Source: Chloroflexota bacterium (GTDB taxonomy: Bacteria; Chloroflexota; Dormibacteria; Dormibacterales; Dormibacteraceae). From it: 5,132 nucleotides of DNA. Positions 1 to 5,132 of this stretch are shown here, in pieces (the stretch's first letter is position 1; the number at the start of each line of letters is the position of its first letter). Made by a program: the position numbers and the translations under genes. The notes under the pieces are model-generated. The model saw only the letters and a program-made list of their open reading frames with translations, was not told the origin of the DNA and did not search any database. The stretch is taken from the NCBI GenBank assembly GCA_005880175.1, contig VBJR01000417.1, positions 1-5,132 on the forward strand. Direction: 5' to 3'.

Positions 1-159
1 GGGGGGCCACGGACGAGTGAGGGGCGACACCCGGCTGGGCATTGAAGTGCCAGCGCGTGCCCAGGGGTGTCGACCACAAGGCGTTGCGGGGGATGCGGGC
101 GAGTGGATCGGCCGTCGGATTGTTCCAGTTCCAAGCCTGGCTGTGCCCAAGGAGGGGAC
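1..159. other. Leader region without a convincing gene
   Basis: I see no recognisable gene here. One + strand frame stays open from the left edge to a TGA at 161-163, which would overlap the next start as ATGA. Its codons often end in A or T, unlike every confident gene in the window, and its residues match nothing I recognise. The next gene's own frame has a stop at 43-45. No clear -35/-10 promoter pair is visible. A short TTCCA direct repeat lies around 123-133. Confidence 0.4.
149..157 (+). promoter_or_regulatory. Ribosome binding site setting the start at 160
   Basis: AAGGAGGGG is a strong Shine-Dalgarno sequence. Its GGAGG core ends four bases before the ATG at 160. It supports that ATG over an in-frame GTG at 67, which would add 31 residues rich in Cys and Ser that do not look like part of the pyrophosphohydrolase fold. 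Confidence 0.75.
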
Positions 160-1353
160 ATGAACCAAGAGCAGCAGATGGTGCATCAGTTCCACGAGCG
201 CTTCGGCCTCTTGATGAACACCCGGCCCTCCCTGCCCGGGGTGGCTGTGCACCGACTGCGTACGCTCCTGATCGAGGAGGAGCTCGCGGAGTTCCGCAAC
301 GCCGGCGAGGCCGAGGACCTGGTCGGGGTGGCGGACGCGCTGGGCGATCTCCTCTACGTCGTCTACGGGGCGGCCGCCGAGTACGGGATCGACCTCGAGT
401 CCGTGTTCGCCGAGATCCACCGCGCGAACATGACGAAGGACCCGCGGGCGGGCTGCCGGGCCGACGGCAAGGTGGCCAAGGGCGCCGCCTACCAGCCGCC
501 GGACGTCCGGGGGGTGGTGGAGAGCCAGTTCGCGTCGGGTCGCCTGGTGGCCGCGGTGCCGGCGTGGAAGCGGGCGCCCGGAGCACCGATGCCGAGCCGG
601 CCGTCGGAGGTCGTGCTCGTGCGCAGGTGGCGGCGGGGCCGCCTGGGCCTGTTGCTGGTCCCGGCGGCCCTGCTGTTGCTGGCGGTGCTCGCGGCCGCGG
701 GCTACCTGGGCCTCGCGACGCCATCGGGCGCCGACCTGCCGCAGCGGGTGTCCACGATCGCGAGCGGGCGGGAGCTGCGGCCGGACCAGGTGCCCCCCCT
801 CCTCGCGCAGGCGGTCGTCGCCGTCGAGGACGAGCGGTTCTTCATCCACCACGGCCTGGACACGATCGGCACCGCGCGGGCCGTGTGGCACGACGTGAGC
901 GGGCTGTGCGCGTGCGAGGGCGGCTCGACGATCACCCAGCAGCTGGCCAAGAACGTCTACTACCAGTCCGACGACCGGGTTGCCCGCAAGATCCCGGGCA
1001 TGGCCGTGGCGCTGAAGATCGAGCTGCGCTTCGACAAGGCGACGATCATGGCCGACTACCTGAGCGTGGTGCCGACCGGCTACAACCTGGTCGGCGCCCG
1101 GGAGGCGGCGTGCGCGTACTTCGACCGGACGCTGCCGGAGCTGTCCGCCGGCCAGGCCGCCGAGCTGGCCGGCATGCTCGCCGCGCCGTCGATCTACGAC
1201 CCGCGCATCAACCCCGACCTGGCCCGGAGCCGGCGCGACCACGTCCTCGGCCGGATGGTCGAGGTGGGCTACCTGAGCCCCGCCCGCGCGGCCGCCGCCC
1301 GGCAGGAACCGGTGCTCACCGGAGGCGTCGGCCACAGCCCCAACTGCGGCTGA
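160..1353 (+). CDS. MazG-like NTP pyrophosphohydrolase fused to a membrane-anchored GT51 peptidoglycan glycosyltransferase
   Basis: The protein has 397 residues and three parts. Residues 1-123 look like a MazG/phosphoribosyl-ATP-pyrophosphohydrolase-like domain: an EELAE metal motif at 40-44, acidic D59 and D63, and the family ending NMTK...DGKV.KG..YQPPD. Such domains hydrolyse nucleoside triphosphates to monophosphates; the substrate here is unknown. An RRWRRGR stretch (155-161) precedes one hydrophobic helix (about 162-186), so the N-terminus should be cytoplasmic and the rest outside. Residues 190-397 are a GT51 domain, the family that polymerises lipid II into glycan strands: motif 1 EDERFFIHHG with catalytic E223, motif 2 GGSTITQQ (254-261), motif 3 beginning RK at 276-277. 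There is no transpeptidase domain, so it resembles a monofunctional MtgA-type enzyme. Oddities are G280 where motif 3 normally has Glu, an altered motif after YLS, and a possible second start at Met144. The domain calls are firm; the biological meaning of the fusion is not. Confidence 0.85.
   Translation: MNQEQQMVHQFHERFGLLMNTRPSLPGVAVHRLRTLLIEEELAEFRNAGEAEDLVGVADALGDLLYVVYGAAAEYGIDLESVFAEIHRANMTKDPRAGCRADGKVAKGAAYQPPDVRGVVESQFASGRLVAAVPAWKRAPGAPMPSRPSEVVLVRRWRRGRLGLLLVPAALLLLAVLAAAGYLGLATPSGADLPQRVSTIASGRELRPDQVPPLLAQAVVAVEDERFFIHHGLDTIGTARAVWHDVSGLCACEGGSTITQQLAKNVYYQSDDRVARKIPGMAVALKIELRFDKATIMADYLSVVPTGYNLVGAREAACAYFDRTLPELSAGQAAELAGMLAAPSIYDPRINPDLARSRRDHVLGRMVEVGYLSPARAAAARQEPVLTGGVGHSPNCG
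579..591 (+). promoter_or_regulatory. Possible internal ribosome binding site and ATG for a separate GT51 protein
   Basis: CGGAG at 579-583 lies five bases before an in-frame ATG at 589-591, which is Met144 of the fusion. Starting here would give a 254-residue protein with a charged N-terminus, one membrane helix and the complete GT51 domain. That matches the usual build and length of monofunctional glycosyltransferases. It may be a second start, a relic of a time when the two genes were separate, or chance. Confidence 0.35.
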
Positions 1354-1452
1354 CCGCCTGACCCCCGCTGAACCACCTCCGATCTTCGGTCGCGTCATAC
1401 TTGGGCCGAGGGTTTCCTGGAGGGGGGGATCGAATTAGAGGTATGCGCGAGC
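1354..1452 (+). promoter_or_regulatory. Leader of the frd operon
   Basis: This 99-base gap separates the GT51 gene from the frd operon and is its likeliest promoter region. A weak -10-like CATACT lies at 1396-1401 without a convincing -35. A small inverted repeat CCGA-TCT-TCGG lies at 1379-1389. A G-rich GGAGGGGGGG tract at 1419-1428 is too far from the GTG at 1453 to serve it well. AGAGGT at 1437-1442, ten bases before that GTG, is the better ribosome binding site. I see no Rex- or FNR-like palindrome. Confidence 0.3.
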
Positions 1453-3020
1453 GTGGTCGACAATCCGACGTATGACGTTTTGATCGTGGGCGGGGGCCTG
1501 GCCGGCCTGCGGGCGGCCATCGCGGCCGTCTCGACGGACCCCACGGCTTCCGTGGCGCTGGTCTCCAAGGTCTATCCGATGCGCAGTCACACCGTCTCGG
1601 CCGAAGGCGGCGCGGCGGCGGTGCTGCGCGAGCCGGACAGCTTCGAGAGCCACGCCTTCGACACCGTGAAGGGCAGCGACTACCTGGCCGACCAGGACGT
1701 CGTCGAGGTCTTCGTCCGCGAGGCGCCGCTGGAGATCATCCAGATGGAGCACTGGGGCTGCCCCTGGAGCCGCGAGCCGGACGGCACCATCAGCGTGCGC
1801 CCGTTCGGCGGCATGACGACGTGGCGGACGGTCTTCGCGGCCGACAAGAGCGGCTTCCACATGCTGCACACGATCTTCCAGACGTCCCTGCAGTACCCGC
1901 AGATCCAGCGCCGCGACGAGTTCTTCGTCACCTCGCTCATCGTCGAGGACGGCCGCTGCCAGGGCGTGATCGGGTTCGACATGAAGACGGGCGTGGTGCA
2001 GTCGATCCCGGCCCGCTCGGTCATCCTGGCCACCGGCGGCAACGGCCGGATCTTCGCGTTCACGACGAACGGCAGCATCTGCACCGGCGACGGGATGGCG
2101 CTGTCGTACCGGGCCGGCGTCGGCCTCAAGGACATGGAGTTCGTCCAGTTCCACCCGACGGGGATGCCCAGCACCGGCATCCTGATCACCGAGGCTGTTC
2201 GCGGCGAGGGCGGCTACCTGGTCAACTGCGAGGGGGACCGCTTCCTCAACAACTACGTCCCCGGCAAGATGGAGCTCGGTCCTCGCGACATCATCTCGCG
2301 GGCGGAGGTCACGGAGTTCGAGGCCGGTCGCGGCTTCAGCGGCCCATACGGCGACTACATGCACCTCGACGTGCGTCATCTCGGCGAGAAGGTCATCAAC
2401 GAGAAGCTCCCCTTCATGCGAGAGCTTGGCAGCGAGTTCCTCGGAATCGACATCGTCAAGGAGCCCATCCCGGTCCGACCGGTGGAGCACTACATGATGG
2501 GCGGCGTCGATGCCGATGCCTCCGGCGCGACACCTCTTCCAGGTCTCTATGCGGCCGGGGAGGCGCGGCGGCGGGGCGCGCGGCCGCGCGGTTCGCGCGC
2601 GAGCAGCCGGCGCCGACCGCCAACCCGATCGCCGGCATGGTCCGCGACGAGGAGCGCCGGATCCGGCAGACGTACCTGGACCGGGGCGCCGGGCAGGACC
2701 GCATCGGCGAGATCCGCGAGGACCTGCAGCAGGCGATGGACCGCAACGTCAGCGTGTTCCGGACCGAGGAGGGCCTGCGCGAGATGTCCGCCGAGCTGCC
2801 GAAGCTCCGGGAGCGCCTCGACCGGGCCCAGATCGACGACCACAGCCGGGCCTTCAACACGGAGCTGGTCCAGGCGCTCGAGCTGGAGTGCATGCTCGAC
2901 TGCGCCGACACCATGGTCGCCTCCGCGCTGGCCCGGCAGGAGTCGCGCGGCGCGCACGCGCGGCGCGACTTCCCCGAGCGGAACGACGAGCGCTACCTGG
3001 CCCACACGCTGGCGTACCGC
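1453..3020 (+). pseudogene. frdA: Fumarate reductase flavoprotein subunit FrdA, frameshifted with an internal gap
   Basis: FrdA reduces fumarate to succinate at covalently bound FAD on the cytoplasmic side of the quinol:fumarate reductase complex. The first part (1453-2562, about 370 residues from a GTG) is well conserved: FAD-binding GGGLAG (13-18), [10 protein letters not shown] with the FAD-attaching His46, QFHPTG with His234, ELGPRD with Arg278, and HYMMGG with His346. Glu51 beside the FAD histidine is typical of fumarate reductases; succinate dehydrogenases usually have Gln there. After GLYAAGE the frame breaks. The FrdA sequence resumes in another frame from about 2562 (GRAAARFA, then [10 protein letters not shown] and ESRGAH.R.DFP) up to about 3020. 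About 23 residues normally found between these parts, including the HGANRLG-type active-site segment with its arginine, are absent. The original frame runs on as non-homologous Arg-rich sequence to a stop at 3130-3132. As read, no working FrdA can be made. Confidence 0.85.
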
Positions 3021-3746
3021 CATACGATCACGCTCTCGGTGTCCCGCTACGACCCCGAGCGCGACCAGAAGCCGAGCCTCCAGTCCTACGACGTGCCGTA
3101 CCGCGACGACTGGGTGGTGCTCGACGCGCTGAACTGGATCAAGGCGCACACGGACGGCAGCGTGAACTTCCGCTGGTCGTGCCGCATGGGCATCTGCGGC
3201 AGCTGCGGCATGAACGTGAACGGGGAGCCGAAGCTCGGCTGCTCGGCGTTCCTGCGCGACTACCTGCCCGGGCCGATCGTGGTGGAGCCGCTGAACAACT
3301 TCCCGGTGCTGCGCGACCTGATCATCGACATGGACAGCTTCCTGGAGAAGCTGAGCTGGGTGAAGCCGTGGATCATCCGGCAGGAGACCGCGCTGGGGGC
3401 GGGCGAGCACCGGCAGACGACGGCCCAGATCGACAAGTTCCGGCAGTTCAGCATGTGCATCAACTGCATGCTGTGCTACTCGGCCTGCCCGGTCATCGCC
3501 GTCGAGCCGGAGTTCATCGGGCCGGCGGCCATCGCGCTGGCCCGGCGCTACGACCTCGACTCGCGCGACCAGGCCGGGGACGAGCGGCTGCGCACGCTGA
3601 CCGGCAACGACGCGATCTGGGACTGCAGCTTCGTGGGCGAATGCTCGGCCGTGTGCCCGAAGGACGTGGACCCGGCCAAGGCCATCCAGCAGACGAAGTT
3701 CGAGAGCACGATGGGCATGCTGCTGCCGTGGGGTGGCACCAAGTGA
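2637..3746 (+). CDS. frdB: Fumarate reductase iron-sulfur subunit FrdB, fused in frame to the FrdA C-terminal part
   Basis: FrdB passes electrons from the quinol site to FrdA through three Fe-S clusters. Homology to FrdB begins near 3021 ([12 protein letters not shown]) and runs to the TGA at 3744-3746, about 241 residues, close to the usual 245. The [2Fe-2S] cysteines are complete (codons at 3180, 3195, 3204, 3240). The CxxCxxCxxxCP motif (3456-3488) and the later CxxxxxCxxxCP motif (3624-3656) supply the [4Fe-4S] and [3Fe-4S] clusters. FrdB has no start codon of its own in the expected place: the frame is open from the FrdA C-terminal part, and the FrdA tail with its stop and the first FrdB residues are missing at about 3020. 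The position given, 2637, is simply the first ATG in this frame after the frdA frameshift; it has no good ribosome binding site. The identity of FrdB is firm, while its true start is unknown. Confidence 0.8.
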   Translation: MVRDEERRIRQTYLDRGAGQDRIGEIREDLQQAMDRNVSVFRTEEGLREMSAELPKLRERLDRAQIDDHSRAFNTELVQALELECMLDCADTMVASALARQESRGAHARRDFPERNDERYLAHTLAYRHTITLSVSRYDPERDQKPSLQSYDVPYRDDWVVLDALNWIKAHTDGSVNFRWSCRMGICGSCGMNVNGEPKLGCSAFLRDYLPGPIVVEPLNNFPVLRDLIIDMDSFLEKLSWVKPWIIRQETALGAGEHRQTTAQIDKFRQFSMCINCMLCYSACPVIAVEPEFIGPAAIALARRYDLDSRDQAGDERLRTLTGNDAIWDCSFVGECSAVCPKDVDPAKAIQQTKFESTMGMLLPWGGTK

Positions 3747-4114
3747 CCACCCACGAGCTCCAGCCGTCCGCCGAGCGGGACGGCCTGGTGGCGGCGCCGT
3801 CGCGGCCCCTGAAGGCGTACCCGTTCCGGCAGCCGTTCACCTGGTGGACGCGGCGCCGAGGCTACGTGCTCTACATGGTGCGCGAGCTGAGCGCGCTGCC
3901 GGTCGCCATCTGGTGGCTGCTGTTCCTCGTGGAGGTCTCGCGACTGCGCGGCGGCTCCAGCGGCTACCACCCGCTGGAGCCGTGGTTCGTGGCGGTCAGC
4001 GTCGTGTGCCTGGCCGCCGCGCTGTGGCACAGCTACACGTTCCTGAACCTGGCCGGCCTGATCATGCGGATCCCGCTCGGCGAACGGAAGCTGCTGATCT
4101 GGGGTGGCGTATGA
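3743..4114 (+). CDS. frdC: Fumarate reductase membrane anchor FrdC, lacking its third helix
   Basis: FrdC anchors FrdA and FrdB to the membrane and helps bind the quinol. The GTG at 3743 overlaps the frdB stop as GTGA, and TGGGGTGGC five bases upstream may act as the ribosome binding site. The 123-residue product has a long polar N-terminus, then the family pattern WW.RRR.Y...M.RE (34-48) with Glu48 in the place of E. coli FrdC Glu29. Helix 1 spans about 49-66 and helix 2 about 81-103, with His96 in the place of the E. coli helix-2 histidine. FrdC normally has three helices and about 125-130 residues. Here the chain goes from GERKL (113-117) straight to LIWGGV and stops, so some 25-30 residues forming helix 3 are absent. 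LIWGGV could be the original helix-3 end, which would imply an in-frame deletion near 4090. Confidence 0.8.
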   Translation: MTTHELQPSAERDGLVAAPSRPLKAYPFRQPFTWWTRRRGYVLYMVRELSALPVAIWWLLFLVEVSRLRGGSSGYHPLEPWFVAVSVVCLAAALWHSYTFLNLAGLIMRIPLGERKLLIWGGV

Positions 4115-4500
4115 GCGGCAAGGAAGGCGCCGGCTTCGCGCCCAGGCCCGGACCGAACCGGCTGCAGGGGCTGCTCTGGACCGGCTTCGCCAACGCGGCG
4201 GTCCTGGGCGCGCTGATCGTGCCCGCGCACATCCTGGTCCAGGGCGTGCTGGGCCCGCTGGGCATCGTGCCGTCGTTCGACCACCGCTACTCGACGTTCG
4301 CGTCGGCGCTGAGCAACCCGCTGGTCAAGGTCTACCTGCTCGTCGTGATGGCGGCCAGCTTCTACCTGTTCGGCCACCGCACGCGGTACGTGATCCACGA
4401 GCTCGGCGTGCACGGCAAGCTGGCGGTCGGCGTGGTGCTGTACGGCCTGGCGGCGGCCGCCACCGTCCTGGCGGGCTACCTGCTCTTCACGCTGCCGTAG
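4111..4500 (+). CDS. frdD: Fumarate reductase membrane anchor FrdD
   Basis: FrdD is the second membrane anchor and forms the quinol-binding module with FrdC. The ATG at 4111 overlaps the frdC stop as ATGA, and a TGGGGTGGC copy just upstream (4100-4108) may serve as its ribosome binding site. The same nine bases precede frdC. The 129-residue product has three hydrophobic helices at about 26-53, 70-88 and 104-127, and the family pattern SNPLVK (68-73) followed by FGHRTRYVIHELG (87-99), with His89 where E. coli FrdD has a histidine-rich stretch. Length and topology match the family (about 120-125 residues). It is the only frd gene here that looks fully intact. Its position as the last gene of the operon agrees with the usual order ABCD. 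Confidence 0.85.
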   Translation: MSGKEGAGFAPRPGPNRLQGLLWTGFANAAVLGALIVPAHILVQGVLGPLGIVPSFDHRYSTFASALSNPLVKVYLLVVMAASFYLFGHRTRYVIHELGVHGKLAVGVVLYGLAAAATVLAGYLLFTLP

Positions 4501-4501
4501 C

Positions 4502-4684
4502 GTCATCGTCGAGCTGCGCGCCGCCGAGGACGACGCCGACCTGGAGCGGTGGGCGCCCGTGAGGAACGCGGTCGCCCCGATCGACCCGGTCACGCCGGCG
4601 CGGCTGAGACGTGATCTCGAGGGCGGCGGGCGGCACCGGCGGCTGCCCGACGACCTCAGGTTCCGCGGCCCGCTGGCGGACTGA
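4502..4684 (+). pseudogene. Remnant of a GNAT-family N-acetyltransferase gene
   Basis: The frame is open for 60 residues directly after the frdD stop and ends in TGA at 4682-4684. Its first part (VELRAAEDDADLERWAPVRN, then a PVTP...LRRDLE stretch) resembles the N-terminus of GNAT acetyltransferases. Its last part (RRLPDDLRFRGPLAD) resembles a GNAT C-terminus of the kind ending GYRPLP...RGPL. The acetyl-CoA-binding middle is absent. There is no good start codon at the expected place: a GTC stands there, and the first in-frame GTG is at 4559. I infer a gene that has lost its middle and perhaps its start. The assignment rests on remembered family patterns and is tentative. Confidence 0.4.
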
Positions 4685-4687
4685 CGG

Positions 4688-4701
4688 CGGGCCCGGGCCC
4701 G
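4688..4701. terminator. GC palindrome between convergent genes, possible terminator
   Basis: A perfect 14-base palindrome, CGGGCCCGGGCCCG, lies between the GNAT remnant's stop and the end of the minus-strand gene. It could fold on either strand as a five-pair stem with a four-base loop. A second hairpin (GAGCGC at 4707-4712 with GCGCTC at 4719-4724) follows at once. Neither has a T-run, so termination is inferred from position; T-poor hairpins are common in GC-rich actinobacteria. Confidence 0.35.
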
Positions 4702-4711
4702 GCGCGGAGCG

Positions 4712-4978
4712 CTACGGCGCGCTCTCCAGCCACGTCGAGACGTCGGTCCAGCGGACGCCCGCCTGGCGGTCCAGCGCGGGCCCCGACTCCCGCGCGAACG
4801 CGTCGAACGTGGGCTTGTCCGGCCAGTCCTGGAGCATCACCCACTCCTCGGGATGCTTGCGGTTGCGGTAGGCCTCGAGCCGCGTGCAGCCCATGCCCCG
4901 GATGACCGCCTCGCTGTCGCGCAGCGTCGTGCGGAACCGCTCCCAGTCGTCACCACGCGTCCGAAAGATGACCAGCAT
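4712..4978 (-). CDS. Small antibiotic-biosynthesis-monooxygenase (ABM) fold protein
   Basis: The product has 88 residues, begins MLVIFRTRGDD and contains LEAYRNRKHPEEWVMLQDWPDK, followed by an ending in TDVSTWLESAP. The order of an initial beta strand, a helix, a G....EAYR-type strand and a WVMLQDW strand followed by a DAFARES helix fits the small dimeric alpha/beta ABM (YgiN-like) family. Those proteins include quinol monooxygenases and many members of unknown role, so no substrate can be named. The ATG at 4978 is preferred because a strong GGAGG lies nine bases upstream; a longer frame to 5038 adds only Arg/Ala-rich sequence. It converges on the frd operon and stands alone on its strand. 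Confidence 0.7.
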   Translation of the reverse strand: MLVIFRTRGDDWERFRTTLRDSEAVIRGMGCTRLEAYRNRKHPEEWVMLQDWPDKPTFDAFARESGPALDRQAGVRWTDVSTWLESAP

Positions 4979-4986
4979 GTCGCGAG

Positions 4987-4995
4987 ACCTCCACC
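4987..4995 (-). promoter_or_regulatory. Ribosome binding site of the ABM-like gene
   Basis: Read on the minus strand this is GGTGGAGGT, whose GGAGG core ends nine bases before the ATG at 4978. It fixes the start and excludes the longer upstream frame. Confidence 0.7.
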
Positions 4996-5101
4996 CCGAA
5001 CGGTACCGGCCCCGCGCCACGGCCCGCGCCGCCGGCACGTAGTACGGGCATGGGCACGTGTGGCACCATTGGGCATCCGTGTCACTGAAGGGGATGTCGG
5101 G

Positions 5102-5132
5102 ATGGTTGCGGCGCCGGTGGCGTCTGGTCGCG
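5102..5132 (+). CDS. Possible start of a divergent gene, cut by the window edge
   Basis: AAGGGG at 5088-5093 lies eight bases before an ATG at 5102, which would begin MVAAPVASGR and run off the edge. A second reading starts at a GTG at 5079 or an ATG at 5094 and would give MSGWLRRRWRLVA, like a positively charged lead into a membrane helix. Too little sequence remains to choose or to name a product. The 100 bases between this and the minus-strand gene (4979-5078) would hold the divergent promoters; I see only a CACGTG palindrome at 5056-5061 and two GGGCAT copies there. Confidence 0.25.
   Translation, partial: MVAAPVASGR

Noticed and set aside
2..163. Open frame from the left edge ending with an ATGA overlap on the next start
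   Set aside because: The overlap looks attractive, but codon third positions are often A or T, unlike the real genes, and the peptide matches nothing I recognise.
42..1361. Long + strand frame overlapping the pyrophosphohydrolase-GT51 gene
   Set aside because: It is a Gly/Arg/Pro-rich shadow of the real gene, which carries all the recognisable motifs in the other frame.
1443..1475. Ten-codon upstream frame overlapping the frdA start
   Set aside because: The AGAGG before its ATG is only one base away, too close to serve it, and the peptide ([10 protein letters not shown]) has no attenuator-like codon run.
2270..2290. Apparent short gap in FrdA before ELGPRD compared with E. coli and mycobacterial FrdA
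   Set aside because: Other members of the FrdA/SdhA family have a similarly short loop here, and the frame is unbroken, so I do not count it among the deletions.
1435..2490. Long minus-strand open frame opposite frdA
   Set aside because: It lies wholly under conserved FrdA sequence, is full of Asp, Val, Ala and Arg as expected from the antisense of GC-rich codons, and has no domain pattern.
2547..3410. Minus-strand open frame opposite frdA and frdB
   Set aside because: It is the antisense of conserved FrdA and FrdB sequence and has no motif or ribosome binding site.
5061..5076. Sigma-54-like TGGCAC promoter element
   Set aside because: The GG-to-GC spacing is nine rather than ten bases, and actinobacteria generally lack sigma-54.

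Overview
This window looks like chromosomal DNA of a very GC-rich bacterium. Codon third positions are almost all G or C, GTG starts occur, and genes overlap by four bases (GTGA and ATGA). The fumarate reductase genes resemble the four-gene frdABCD operon of mycobacteria and other Actinomycetota. An actinobacterium is therefore the likeliest host, but no gene here fixes the genus. I see no mobile element, CRISPR array, tRNA or rRNA.

Layout from left to right. Positions 1-159 are leader DNA without a convincing gene. Positions 160-1353 (+) hold one reading frame that joins three parts: a cytoplasmic MazG-like nucleotide pyrophosphohydrolase domain, one membrane helix, and an extracytoplasmic GT51 peptidoglycan glycosyltransferase domain. 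After a 99-base gap comes a tightly packed frd operon (1453-4500, +) for the flavoprotein FrdA, the iron-sulfur protein FrdB and the membrane anchors FrdC and FrdD. A short remnant that looks like both ends of a GNAT acetyltransferase follows (4502-4684, +). A small antibiotic-biosynthesis-monooxygenase-like gene runs the other way (4712-4978, -). A divergent gene probably begins at the right edge.

An intact frd operon would make a membrane quinol:fumarate oxidoreductase. FrdA would reduce fumarate at FAD, FrdB would carry electrons through three Fe-S clusters, and FrdC and FrdD would bind the quinol. This copy is not intact as read. FrdA has a frameshift with about 23 codons missing around its active-site arginine. 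The FrdA tail and the FrdB start are missing, so the two genes run together in frame. FrdC lacks its third membrane helix. The neighbouring GNAT remnant also seems to lack its middle.

The main point of interest is therefore a cluster of at least four internal losses within about 2.1 kb, while the sequence between the breaks stays well conserved. This could be recent decay of the operon or an assembly artefact, and the sequence alone cannot decide. The second point is the unusual pyrophosphohydrolase-GT51 fusion, whose GT51 part lacks the usual second catalytic-site glutamate. I found no convincing new defence or mobile system.
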